From: Sphaerosporella brunnea
Taxonomy: Eukaryota; Ascomycota; Pezizomycetes; Pezizales; Pyronemataceae
Reading direction: 5' to 3'
Assembly (NCBI GenBank): GCA_008704415.1
Contig: VXIS01000061.1
Coordinates: 62,001 to 126,000, forward strand
DNA: 64,000 bases
Each line of letters starts with the position of its first letter. The stretch's first letter is position 1. The translations under genes and the position numbers were made by a program. Below, in pieces: positions 43,278-52,955 of the stretch. The notes beneath the pieces are model-generated. The model worked only from the letters and a program-made list of their open reading frames with translations, ran no database searches and was not told where the DNA came from.

Positions 43278-44477
43278 ATGGCGTCCACCACAGCGGAACC
43301 GCACACAGAAGAACCGCCGATTGCCATGTCCACAGCGACTACTCTCCGCGACATATTCCCACCGGTGAAGAAGTCACACATCCTCAACTGCTCCTACCCC
43401 AAATGGCACTCGAACTACCGCTCGCTAACCCCGAAGACACGGATCGTCCCGTTGACACCCGAATTCCTCGACTACCTTCGCGCCGACGGTATCGTTCTCC
43501 CCGCAGACGAGGAACAGATAACGTCGCTTTCGGACTCGGAGTCCGATGAGGAAGGAGAAGAAGAAACCCGCGAACCCGACTCGGACGAAGAAGGAGGAGT
43601 CGCCGCGCCCGCCCCATTAGAGCCAACCAAAGCCTTCCCGGAGCTGCACCAAAAGATCAAAGACACAATCGCGGAGCTGGGCGGTCGAGTAGCACCAAAG
43701 CTCAACTGGTCAGCCCCGCAGGACGCGTTGTTCATGACAGCCTCGAACACGCTCGAATGCCAGACGCCGGGGGAGATCTATCTCCTGTTAAAATCGAGCG
43801 ATTTCATAACGCACGACCTGGATCACGCCTTCGACGACTGCGTCGACTCGCATGAAGACGACTCGCAGCAAATTTCACAAAGCGACATCCCCTACGCCCT
43901 CGTGCTACGGAAGTGGTTTCAACTCAACCCGAGTATGGAGTTCCGGTGTTTCGTCCGCGGAAGACGCTTGATAGCGGTCAGCCAGCGGGAGTTGAATCAC
44001 TTCGAATTCTTGGAACCGATGAAGAAAGAGCTTCTGTTCTGCATTCATGAATTCTTCGACGAGAACCTGAAATATACCTTCCCCGACGATAGCTTCGTGT
44101 TCGATGTCTATATCCCGCTCACCGAGGCCGATAAGCGGAAGACCTGGTTGATCGATATCAACCCGTTCGCGCCCAGGACGGATTCGTTGTTGTTTTCGTG
44201 GACGGAGCTCCTGGAACTGCCGTACGGTGACGACGAGGAGGAGGATGATGAGAGACGTGCGCCAGTGGAGCTCAGACTGATCAAGAAGGGAGATCCGGAG
44301 GCGTACGCCTTTGCGTCGCCGCAATACTCAACGAGTAAGCTGCCGCAGGAGGTGGTGCAGGCGGGATTGCAGGGTGACGAGGCCATCTGGGAGTTTGCGC
44401 AGCGGTGGAAGGATATTATGGCGCGGATGGAGGGGGAGAAGGAGAAGCAAAAGGCAGCGGGCACTGCCAGCACATAG
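43278..44477 (+). CDS. CDC123: Cdc123, eIF2 assembly chaperone (D123 family)
   Basis: Single exon, 399 aa, start in a strong context (ACCATGG). Cdc123 is an ATP-grasp-fold protein that promotes assembly of the alpha-beta-gamma eIF2 heterotrimer. Diagnostic stretches are LNCSYPKWHSNYRSLTPKTR near the N-terminus, KLNWSAPQDALFM, EIYLLLKSSDFITHDLDHAF, LVLRKWFQLNPSMEFRCFVR, RRLIAVSQRELNHFEFL, and FVFDVYIPL followed by TWLIDINPFAPRTDSLLFSW. The last carries the D-x-N metal/ATP site typical of ATP-grasp enzymes. An acidic insertion (ESDEEGEEETREPDSDEEGG) sits at residues ~88-110. The C-terminal helix is Lys/Glu-rich. Confidence 0.95.
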   Translation: MASTTAEPHTEEPPIAMSTATTLRDIFPPVKKSHILNCSYPKWHSNYRSLTPKTRIVPLTPEFLDYLRADGIVLPADEEQITSLSDSESDEEGEEETREPDSDEEGGVAAPAPLEPTKAFPELHQKIKDTIAELGGRVAPKLNWSAPQDALFMTASNTLECQTPGEIYLLLKSSDFITHDLDHAFDDCVDSHEDDSQQISQSDIPYALVLRKWFQLNPSMEFRCFVRGRRLIAVSQRELNHFEFLEPMKKELLFCIHEFFDENLKYTFPDDSFVFDVYIPLTEADKRKTWLIDINPFAPRTDSLLFSWTELLELPYGDDEEEDDERRAPVELRLIKKGDPEAYAFASPQYSTSKLPQEVVQAGLQGDEAIWEFAQRWKDIMARMEGEKEKQKAAGTAST

Positions 44478-45076
44478 TGTACGCACGAAAAAAGTGCTTG
44501 TGTCCCTGAAAAAAAAACCCCCACTGGGTGGGAATGCGGGACTGTGTATCATAATATAATACAGCATGCCCCAAAAAATCGTGGTAATTCGCAGGATGAC
44601 CCAAACTTCTGGGAATTATGTAGGATGCCCCAGTGGATTTAGATAGAATACTGGTGCAAACTTGCCAGATCCCACCTGCCCACCGCCTGCATGACCTCCC
44701 GGACCTACGCCACAATGTTAGTAGGATTAACTGTGAGGACGGTCACAAGTGCGAGTTGTGTGAGTTGTACGACCCCGACTGGAGCTGCTACTGGCGCAAA
44801 AGGGACTAGGGCAGCTGGCGGGCGACGGGGCATTGGACCAGCACGTGCGAAGGGTCCTGGTAGGTGGTGGTGATAGAAGCGGTTGTTTAGAGGTGGGGAC
44901 GCATGTTCATAGTTTGGGGTACATGCGTGTCGGGCAAAACCCTTAACTTAAGGTAAGGTGACACCGTAAAATACAGGCCGGCCCTGGAAATGAAGCGCCG
45001 CGTCTGGAAGGAAAGACCTATGCCGTCGGCTGGCCTGCATCTGAAGCGCGGCGTCTGGAAGGCGAGAAGATATGGC

Positions 45077-45098
45077 GCCGGAAGCCTTAAAGTTGTAC
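45077..45098. repeat. 22-bp repeat shared with 49097-49118
   Basis: GCCGGAAGCCTTAAAGTTGT followed by AC occurs identically at both sites, same orientation, ~4 kb apart. Flanks differ, so it may be the end of a decayed mobile element. Confidence 0.6.
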
Positions 45099-45363
45099 TA
45101 GTACCGTAGAATTTCTTACATACCGCGCAGTTGGCCAAGTGACTGACTCGGAGCCGGAGCGGTCGAGTACTACCAGTAGGTAGTTAGTATGCAGGCTCCT
45201 CTGGTGGCCCGGAAAATGGTAGGAATCGTCAGCAGCCAATATTGCAACGTCAATCCCCCACCAATCTCCATCAATCACCAAGAGTATTATTGCGGGAAGC
45301 CAAATCTGACAGATCACGTCTCGCAAGCTCAAGATATGATCAAGATGTACTGATGGGCTGAGC

Positions 45364-45424
45364 GAGACCTTTTGCTTTCACCTTTCGCGTTCCCTTTTGG
45401 GTGGGCCGAAAGCCTCCCCTCTGC
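45364..45424. repeat. Dispersed repeat, partner at 53967-54025
   Basis: AGACCTTTTGCTTTCACCTT is followed by a CG-TTCCCTTTTGGGTGGGC block and GAAAGCCTC. The partner at 53967 has the same blocks in the same order and orientation, with a 2-nt deletion and a 5-nt insertion. On the minus strand both encode a KVKAKGL-like heptapeptide, so a coding origin in a mobile element is possible. Confidence 0.65.
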
Positions 45425-46026
45425 GTTGACGAATATATTCTCGGAACCACAACCATGGTTCGTGTTTCCGGCGCCAATCGGATGGATTGGTGCAGGGCTC
45501 TGTATGATGACGACAGGTTAACAAATCGTGAAGTTGTGTTTTTTATTTTTGCGCACCACGCGATTTTTTGAATGGCCAAGTACCGTTATTGCAAATTCGA
45601 GCGGGGGGTTCCAGTGGTGGGCTGAAGCGAGGCTGGAAGGTGGGAATCCACATCCAACCGCATGTTCAGAAGAAGCAATTAATACACAGGCATGCATAGT
45701 ACTTACCGTAAGTAAGTACTTCTGGGCGTGGAGTTGAAGCTGTGCTATCCGAGTGCTTAGTTACCCGGAAAACGATAGCTCTCTCCCTCAGCGGCTCCAA
45801 CAAACACTACACAGATCACACAGATCACAATGATAGCACCATCACCAACCGGCCACAAACGAGGCCACTCCAGAAATGTTTCCATAGACGAGCGACGCGG
45901 TTAGAGGTTTTGCTTTTGAATTGAAAAGCTCTGAGTAGCTGACCCTGCTGTGATCCGACAGTGACCGTTCCCCGTCGCCGTACAAAGGGCCCGCTAGATC
46001 TGGGGGAGTGAGTCCCCGCGCCCTTC

Positions 46027-47166
46027 ATGTCGACAAAAACTGAACCGTACAGCCCACCCTTCGCCGGCACAGCCGCAGCATCATCGACGGCAACTATGAT
46101 AGCCTCTCCGCCCCCTCCTGCTCCCACTGCCTCGCCTCCAACCCTTCAAACCAAAGATCTCACCTTCCTCCTGCACCCAACAAACTTCCATCCACTCCCA
46201 ACGACCTCCGCTCTCCTCCCACCCTTCCTTTCCGCGCCCGCACCCACCAGTAGCAACCCGCAAACGCTCCTGCAATCACTCCACTTCCGCGCCGCCGCCA
46301 TCGCCGCCGCAACCGCCCTCACAGCTTCTCCGCCGCCCTCCACAAACGCCGAAATCCTCAAGATCTGGTATATCCGCCTCGTCTCGCTCTGTCTCTGCAA
46401 CCTCCACAGCCTCGCAGCACAGGAGATAAAGGCGTTCCAGGACCTTTCGGCGTCGTTTTATTTAGACCCTGAAACGGGGCGGAGTGTGCTACCTTGGGAA
46501 CTTAGGGTATTGGCAATTACCCTCGGTAATGATCCGCGCAGAGCTATAACGGGGTATTATGAGCTTGCCGCTGAGTGCCGCGCCGTGGCGCTCGATGGGA
46601 CTGTGAGTTTGGCGGAGAGACAAGTGTGGAGGAAGAGATTGGAGGAGTTGGGGATCAGAGTTGCGAATGCGCTTTGCTTGCTGGGCGACTTTAAGGCGGC
46701 GGTGAGGCATCTGAAGGGGTTGCAGAATAAGGAGCATTGGGCGCTGCCACTGGTGTATATCAGGGCTGGAATGCTGGAGGAGGCGAGGAATTGTACGCAG
46801 GGCGATCAGGTGCTGGAGGCACTGGTGAAGATGGGGGATGGGGATTGGGAGGGTGCGAGAGAGATATGGGCACAAATGCAGGGGGAGATGCCGACGGTTA
46901 ATAGGGCGGTTTGTGAGTTGTACTTGGGGAAATTGGGTGAGGTTTGTTTCCCCTGCCTGATTGATGGGGTGGAGTGCTGATGTGAACAGGCGAGGAAAAT
47001 ACTGGAGACGCTGGTGGATCAGGGTGTCGTGTTCCAGGCTCAAATCTTCAATCTGGCGACTGCGTATGAGCTGTGTGGAGACACGGCGAGGAAGCTGAAG
47101 CTGCAGCTTGCCGAGAAGGTGGCAGCTCTGGGGAGGGAGTTTACGAATCCTTCGTTCAAGATGTGA
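46027..47166 (+). CDS. TRAPPC12-like TPR protein (TRAPP complex subunit)
   Basis: Two exons, 46027-46941 and 46990-47166, joined by a 48-bp intron (GTTTGT...GAACAG, phase 0); 363 aa. TRAPPC12/TTC15 is a TPR subunit of the TRAPPIII-type tethering complex at Golgi and autophagosomal membranes. The first ~75 residues are Pro/Ala/Ser-rich. The rest is helical with TPR-like repeats: ILKIWYIRLVSLCLCNLHSL, SFYLDPETGRSVLPWELRVL, RVANALCLLGDFKAAVRHLK, GDWEGAREIWAQM, KLGEARKILETLVDQGVVFQ, LATAYELCGD. The end (REFTNPSFKM) matches the compact C-terminus of the fungal family. A second in-frame ATG at 46096 is a possible alternative start. Confidence 0.85.
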
Positions 47167-47419
47167 GCAGCAGTGGTGGTGCTTGTATGCAGTATACCAT
47201 TCATTATTATATTCGGCATTTATGCAGGATGCCCAGTGATTCCAGTAGCCCTAACTAACGCCGGGGCGGCTGGTAACGGTGGTTGAAAATGCCGGGCAAA
47301 CTATCAGGCAGAGCGTTGGCAGCGTCGGCGCGCTCAAGTGGAACAGAGCAACACCTCACCCTACATTAAGTCCAGAAGGCCGCAAAAACCATTCACCTTC
47401 GGCGCGGCGATCATGCCTC

Positions 47420-47640
47420 GATCTCCCCATTTGATCAGCCCTTCGTTCCGCCAATGCCTTAGGCATTCAGCTAACCCAATGATATCCTCCGTCAAGGGTC
47501 ATTGATGAGGAGCTTTGCACTACTAAATGTGCGTTCTGCCTCACATGAGGAAGGCAGGATGGAGAGAATATCCAGCGCCATTTCGAGGCGCAGTATAAGC
47601 ACCGCTCTTTGAAATCAGTAGGCGATAGGATTAGCGAGGC
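47420..47640 (-). mobile_element. hAT transposase relic, C-terminal dimerisation domain (type A)
   Basis: Minus-strand translation reads LEMALDILSILPSSCEAERT then FSSAKLLIND, and after a frameshift EDIIGLAECLRHWRNEGLIK. This is the hAT family C-terminal dimerisation signature (A.D.LSI..SS...ER.FSSAK.L, followed by ..E.L.C...W). A stop and a frameshift make it a relic. Sequence upstream on the minus strand (47640-48150) may be the rest of the element but is too eroded for me to align. Confidence 0.75.
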
Positions 47641-48599
47641 GAGTTTCGGGTGCTTCAAGCAAAACCGGCCCACGACGGCCGAGGTGAGGAGGACTCGGCG
47701 GTGCTGTCTCGGCTTGCGAGTACCAGAGATCCAGCATTATTGAACGCTCTTCCGCAAAAATGGATAGACCTCTACATTCACTAAAGACTGTATTCTGTCC
47801 CCCCCGAGAATCGCTCATCATCCTCGCTTTCCCGTGCCCCTCCCATCCACTTGGTGTGGTGGTTGAGAGGTTCCAGCAACTGAGGTGTCTGGTAGCCACC
47901 GGCGGGGGAGCCTTGGAGCGAGCGGAGCTAGGCTGGGGAAGAATCGACTTTGCTCTGCGCGGAATTGACGAGGACACTTGACAAGCCGACATCGTGGCAT
48001 TTTGACTGGAGGGGAGGGGGGGTCTCGGGATCTGGACTTGGAGGACGCTCCACTGACCCCTACCAGGGCTTGCTGGGACATGTCTCCTTGACCCGTTCAC
48101 TGGCAATTCGGCACCGCAGAGTACTGTTTAATCCACAGCGCCTCATCGAAGATATACTGTGGACGGCGACGCGAATACACCAAACCCCCCCCTCCCTTCT
48201 TGAGGCCACGCACCCCCACAATTTTGTTCTGGGCTCTGCCCGGCGTTGCATGGCCAGCCTAGGCTGACGACCCTGAAAGCCTAACGGCTATCAGCTTTTG
48301 GAGCACGCCTGGATCGCCCGGAATTTCGGGCGTGGGCCTGCTGGAACCACCGAGGATATTCCTACAATCGTTGCTAACCACGTACGTTCGTTATGCTTTT
48401 AGGAAACAATACAGAGTCTAACTCAAAACTACACTGAAAAAAAAAAAAAAAGCTCACGCTGAGACCGAGTGATGAGATGTGATGGTTATTATTTATTTAT
48501 TTTTGACTTTCTTCGACGTCGGCGAATCAAATGCGAGCTCGACGATGTCATCCTCCATCTCCATTAACTTCTCCTCAATCTCTACCAACTGAGTTTCTT
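47641..48599. other. Intergenic/relic sequence, no gene seen
   Basis: Open frames on the minus strand (47615-48106) and + strand (47950-48267) overlap and carry no recognised motif. An A-run lies at 48437-48451. Confidence 0.4.
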
Positions 48600-48960
48600 C
48601 TTCTACCACATTTCACTTGCGGGGGTTGCGAAAGGAGCGCTCCAGAATGCGCATGTTGACATGGATATAGGATTTTTTTTTGTCGGCCCTCTTTGCTGTA
48701 AGGCGGTTCCTCTTTTTTTATCACGAATGAGGTTTCGGGTAGAAAAAGACCGCTCCGATGGTACGGAATTAGAGAGTGTGTGTGAAGGAGCTTGCCTGCA
48801 AGTTGTGGCAAGGGGTATCATTTCGTTCAGTGCGTTATTTGCAAGCTCCCAAATACGGCTTTGTCGACGAAATGGCTCGGTGTTTCGTATTCCTCAAGTT
48901 GCTAGTAAACAGAGGGCTCAAGGTCACGGTTACGTATACCTTTGAGCCTTGCGGCGGGTC
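48600..48960 (-). mobile_element. hAT transposase relic, C-terminal dimerisation domain (type B)
   Basis: Minus strand: NALNEMIPLATTC, then SVPSERSFSTRNLIRDKKR, and after a shift KKRNRLTAKRADKK and SYIHVNMRILERSFRNPRK to a stop. The S.PSERSFST...I.DKKRNRLT...A.K...I..N.R order is the hAT dimerisation region. It differs in sequence class from the type A relic at 47420, so two hAT lineages inserted here. One frameshift is visible and upstream domains are not recognisable. Confidence 0.78.
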
Positions 48961-49625
48961 ACGAATTTCAAACCCTCCGAGAAACTCGGCGTCAGGATAG
49001 CGAGGCTTTTCAGGTTGCCTGGTAAGTTGATGGTGTATGGAAATCGAATGCTGGTGCCAGTGTGGGCACCGGACTCGGGCTTTATATCAATATAGTGCCG
49101 GAAGCCTTAAAGTTGTACCTCGTTTGCAATTAATGAAACACGCTCCACCAAATTCAGCCTCCAAGTCCGGCACCCAAAACCCTTTGGTGCCGTACACACG
49201 TTGACAAAAGCTTTCTGTGCCATATTCCTCTCCATCTGCACAAGCATCGCAAATTCTTTCCGCTTTCTGAAAGCATTTGACTCTTTGAGTTGCGGGTACT
49301 CCAGAAAGTGCGGTAGGAACTGTCTGGCGAAGGGAAATCAAAGAGTCCTTCTCACCCGCGGCCAGGAATCTTTTGTTTTTTGCAATCTCCTCTTTATGCG
49401 CTGACTTTCAGTCTCACCCACGTAAGCTGCCGATTGCTGGAGCTCTTTCTTTCTTCATCTCCATAATGCTGCTCTTGACGGGGTTGCATTTGATCGTCGG
49501 GTCATTTTTAATTTGTGCGGTGTGTGTGGTGGGCGCTTCAAGCCAAATCCCCCGAAACCTCTCGCCTCACTGTGGGTTCTGTGACGCTAAGCACCAACTT
49601 TCTTTCAACCGCAGACGCAACCGCC
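48961..49625. other. Intergenic, upstream of the nucleolar gene
   Basis: 665 bp. It contains the second copy of the 22-bp repeat (49097-49118). No gene seen. Confidence 0.45.
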
Positions 49626-51533
49626 ATGGGGAAGAAGCGGACAACAGTGCCCACCACCACCACCACCGCGGAAACAACCCGGCTGCACATAACTCCGCTG
49701 ACGGCGGCCACCGCCTCCTCCATCCTCCCCGCCGGAACCGACCTCGCAACAGTCTCGTACCACGAACTCCCGACGTTCCCCGAGCACTCCTACGGCTTTG
49801 TCGACCTCCCCGCTGCCGCCGCCGAGAAGCTGAAAAAGAAGCTGCACGGCGCGATGTTCAGGGGCGTTAAGGTCCGCGTTGAGGAGGCGCGCCCGGAGAC
49901 GTGGGTGAAGGAGAGGGATGAGGAGCCAAAGGAGGAGCGCAGGGAGAGGAGGAGGGAGAAGAAGCGGAAGCGCGAGGATGGGGTGTTGGAGGGGATGCAG
50001 CTGGATGAGGAGCGGAGGATCGCGAGGGGCTGGGTTGATAAGGAGAAGAAAGAACGGAAGGAAGCTAAGGACAAAGACGGCAAGAAGAGCAAGAAAGAAA
50101 AAAAGAAAGCCGACCGGAGCGAGTGTCTATTCAAAGCCGCGATCCCGCCGAACAAGCTCGACCTCGTCAAGGAAAAACCAAAGAAGGAAAAGAAAAGCAA
50201 GGAAGAAAAGGCACTCGAAAAGGCCAAGAAAAAGGATAAGAAGACGAGAAAGGTCATTCGCGAATTCGAGAAGTTGGAAAAGTTCCCGGCTTTCTTGAAG
50301 AGTAGTCAGCTTGATCCTACCCGCACGCCTAGCGATCTTGTGGGCGGGTTTGTGGAGGGCGTTGGGTGGGTGGATGGGAAGGGTGCTGTGGTGGAGGAGC
50401 CCCCGAAGAAGAAACACAAGAAGGATAGGAAGAAGGACAAGGTGGTGCAAGAAGCGCCTAAGGGGTCTACACCCGTCTCTGAGGTTGCAGAGCAGCCGAA
50501 GGTGGTGGACTTTGACGATGAAAAGGAACCGGAACCGGCGCCGGCACATGATGATATGGATATCGATGACGCGGCCTCGGTCAGCTCGGAGGAGGTGTTC
50601 TTCGATGTGCCGGACACTGCCGCCGAGGACACACTCGTTGTCGACGCCTCCGCAGATGAGGAGTCTGATGAGGAATCTCAGGCAGAGGCGAAGACCGCCG
50701 AGACCAAACAGGCATCGTCAACCCCGATTGAAGAGAATGATGCTTCATCTGAATCCGGATCCGGATCCGAGGCTGAAAGCTCTTCTGAAGACGAGGAGGA
50801 TGAAGAGGAGAAGGAGGAAGAGAAGGCCATAGCAACAAAGGCCAAAGTCTCCTCCCCAATCCCCAGCCAGAAGGATGAAGACTGCTCAGACTCTTCTTCA
50901 TCCGACGAAGAGGAGCCCATCAAGTCCTCCCCCTCCAAAGAAAAACCCAGCCTCGCCCCTCTCAACACCAAAGTACACCCGCTCGAAGCTCTCTACAAGC
51001 CCTCCGCGGCTGAAACCATGGCTGAAGCCGCCAGCGGAGGCACCTTTAAATTCGGTTTCGGAAGTGGCGACTCCGAAGACGAAGACGAAGATGACGGCCC
51101 TGCCCTGGTCCGTACTCCTTACCGCGAGCCGGGCGGCTACCGTTCCTCTGCCCCCACGCCCGACACTGCAATCGGCACTAAACGTTTCTTTTCCCCCACT
51201 GCTTCTGAAGAGGGAGAGAGCTTTGCCGCCGCGCCTGTGGTGGCGCCTTTCTTGGGGGCCGTGGATGCGCCGCTACTGTTCAATCACGAGGAAAGTAGAT
51301 TCTTGAAGGGCATGAGTTTGTGGCAGAAGATCCCACGGCCGAAGGCTCTGCTGCCTGGGGAGCAGGAGGCGGCGGGCACAGAGGCGGTTACGGATCCTGT
51401 GGAGCTGTGGAAGAAGCGGTTCTATGAGAACCGTGGCGAGTGGAATCGTGAGTTCAAGAGGAGACGCAAGGAGGGACTTAAAGCGAAGAGGAAGAGGGAG
51501 AGGACTGGACCTAGTGGGGCCAATAGGGTGTAA
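49626..51533 (+). CDS. Nucleolar RRM-type protein, Lys/Glu/Ser-rich (Nop8/SRP40-like)
   Basis: Single exon, 635 aa from ATG at 49626 in a strong context (CCGCCATGG). The frame is open further upstream, but without an ATG. The N-terminal ~85 residues form an RRM-like unit: TTRLHITPLTAATASSILPA, SYHELPTFPEHSYGFVDLPA, then KLKKKLHGAMFRGVKVRVEE as the last strands. Next comes a very basic region (~95-240) with KEKKKADRSECLFKAAIPPN, then long acidic/Ser blocks (~290-480: SSSDEEEP, GSGSEAESSSEDEED) typical of SRP40/Nopp140-like nucleolar proteins. A conserved C-terminal patch follows (ESRFLKGMSLWQKIPRP, ELWKKRFYENRGEWNREFKR). A role in ribosome biogenesis is likely by family; the RNA target is unknown. 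Confidence 0.82.
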   Translation: MGKKRTTVPTTTTTAETTRLHITPLTAATASSILPAGTDLATVSYHELPTFPEHSYGFVDLPAAAAEKLKKKLHGAMFRGVKVRVEEARPETWVKERDEEPKEERRERRREKKRKREDGVLEGMQLDEERRIARGWVDKEKKERKEAKDKDGKKSKKEKKKADRSECLFKAAIPPNKLDLVKEKPKKEKKSKEEKALEKAKKKDKKTRKVIREFEKLEKFPAFLKSSQLDPTRTPSDLVGGFVEGVGWVDGKGAVVEEPPKKKHKKDRKKDKVVQEAPKGSTPVSEVAEQPKVVDFDDEKEPEPAPAHDDMDIDDAASVSSEEVFFDVPDTAAEDTLVVDASADEESDEESQAEAKTAETKQASSTPIEENDASSESGSGSEAESSSEDEEDEEEKEEEKAIATKAKVSSPIPSQKDEDCSDSSSSDEEEPIKSSPSKEKPSLAPLNTKVHPLEALYKPSAAETMAEAASGGTFKFGFGSGDSEDEDEDDGPALVRTPYREPGGYRSSAPTPDTAIGTKRFFSPTASEEGESFAAAPVVAPFLGAVDAPLLFNHEESRFLKGMSLWQKIPRPKALLPGEQEAAGTEAVTDPVELWKKRFYENRGEWNREFKRRRKEGLKAKRKRERTGPSGANRV

Positions 51534-51810
51534 CAAAAAAACGGCTATTATGCTCCATGCCCCAAAAGAGGCGAAATGTCCTCGCTACCCCCATTTCTAT
51601 GAGTGTCCAGCGTACCCCCAAAATACAGTGAGTGATAGGTCATGATGATTCGCTATTGCCCGACGTCGCGCCGGCGCGCACACCATGACCTTTATTCGAT
51701 AATATGATTCAATTCCCGCACCCCCGAGCCATGTAGTGTATCTACCGTTGTAAAAAAAAGGGGGGTTTCAAAAGCTGTCGTGCAATCATCAGAGGACGGT
51801 TTTTTTCGCC

Positions 51811-52453
51811 TTGAACGTTTGCCGAATTGTGATCACAACAATACGAGCCGCGAAAACCGCTTTTGTTTGTAATCATGTTTATTGTCCGTATTCAACCGCG
51901 AACGATCATGACAGACCCCCCACTCGTCCACGCCCTTATCCTGTGCGCCCCCTTATTGATATTATCTCATGGGTCAACTGCGGCCACCCAACTCGTGAAG
52001 ACGCTTCCAAAGCCACAACAAGGCTCCCCACATGTCCCTACCTGTTCAAGACGGGGAGACGCGAATATGACAGATGCTGGTTCTGCGCAGGTAGATCAGC
52101 CCAGAGGAGAGAACACCTATTCAAGTTCTGCGCCCGTTGGCGCAAAGAGCAATGGAAGGCAGTAGCAGGAGGGACAGAAGAGACGGAGGACGGATAACGT
52201 CTATAAGGTCCTGCTGCTGTGATGGCGCTCCTAGGCAGGACTGAAGTGGGATTATGGCCGGCCAAGGCCTAGATTGTTTCCTGACCCTGTAGTTTCTCAC
52301 CTATGTTTTCAGACACGAATCTCCTTGGTGCGGGTTTCCTTGTCTACTTTCCTATGGAGGTGCAGGCCCCACAGTAGGAGGGGTAGCATTGCCTCCGCTT
52401 CTATACATGTCATGGCCGCAAGCAGCCGAATACAATATGATTAAAACAAACAA
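51811..52453 (+). mobile_element. LINE (Tad1-like) C-terminal fragment and 3' UTR
   Basis: The frame 51811-52197 ends with YLFKTGRREYDRCWFCAGRS and QRREHLFKFCARWRKEQWKA, a CxxC...HxxxxC zinc knuckle typical of the C-terminus of fungal LINE reverse transcriptases. The 3' UTR shares GGCCAAGGCCTA, TTTCCTGACCCTGT and CCCCACAGTAG with the copy at 10366-10510. It ends CATGGCCGCAAGCAGCCGAA, then TACAATATGATTAAAACAAA. The upstream part of the ORF is missing. Confidence 0.78.
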
Positions 52454-52839
52454 TCCAAAGCCACAAATGTTTTCAAATGGCAGCGGTAAACATAGCTGAG
52501 TCGGACAACGTTTTCAAAACGTTTCCAAATACGGCTTTGTGGAATTTAATTACTAGCACGACACAGGGCCGAAGAGCGAGGCAGCCAGGCAGCAACCATC
52601 ATTGGAGCTTCACACTGAGGGGATCGGGGCCCGCGGTTTCCCGGGCGGCCTCAGTTTTCCACCTAAAAATCAAAAAGTAAGAGGCAAGCAAACCTGCAAG
52701 TTTCGCAGCCAGTAAATGTAATTTTGGTCAAGTTGGATTTCCCCAACGTCTTGAGAGCACAGAGTTGTTTTTGACATTATGAGCAGGTGTTGTAAATGGT
52801 TTTCAATCACTGATGGTTTTTTTTTTTTTTTTTTTTTTT

Positions 52840-52955
52840 ACCGTATTATCTCGGCACTAAGGCAATGTGGCTAAGTGACTTCGCCAGGAGGCTGAGTGGC
52901 TTTTCCGCATAGCGCAGTGACTTTGCCACATTGCCTTGTTACCGGGATAATACGT
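52840..52955. repeat. Palindromic element with internal 21-bp triple repeat
   Basis: Arms 52840-52871 and 52925-52955 are inverted copies (…CGTATTATC…GGCAATGTGGC). Between and overlapping them, AGTGACTTCGCCA (52874), AGTGGCTTTTCCG (52895) and AGTGACTTTGCCA (52916) recur at exactly 21-bp spacing. On the minus strand the repeat encodes a 7-residue period (CGKVTAL, CGKATQP, PGEVT-stop). Confidence 0.75.

Larger units (their letters stand above)
44478..46026. other. Intergenic block with short repeats
   Basis: About 1.5 kb. It has degenerate copies of (A/T)GTAGGATGCCCCA-like sequence (44563-44632) and a duplicated GAAGCG(C)CGCGTCTGGAAGG (44994-45015 and 45041-45063). A 22-bp sequence is shared with 49097 and a ~60-bp sequence with 53967 (separate entries). 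A short frame at 44640-44810 ends DGHKCELCELYDPDWSCYW and is Cys/Trp-rich; I cannot assign it. Confidence 0.45.

Noticed and set aside
49515..49625. N-terminal extension of the nucleolar protein
   Set aside because: It would need a non-ATG start; ATG at 49626 has a strong context and the RRM-like fold begins shortly after.
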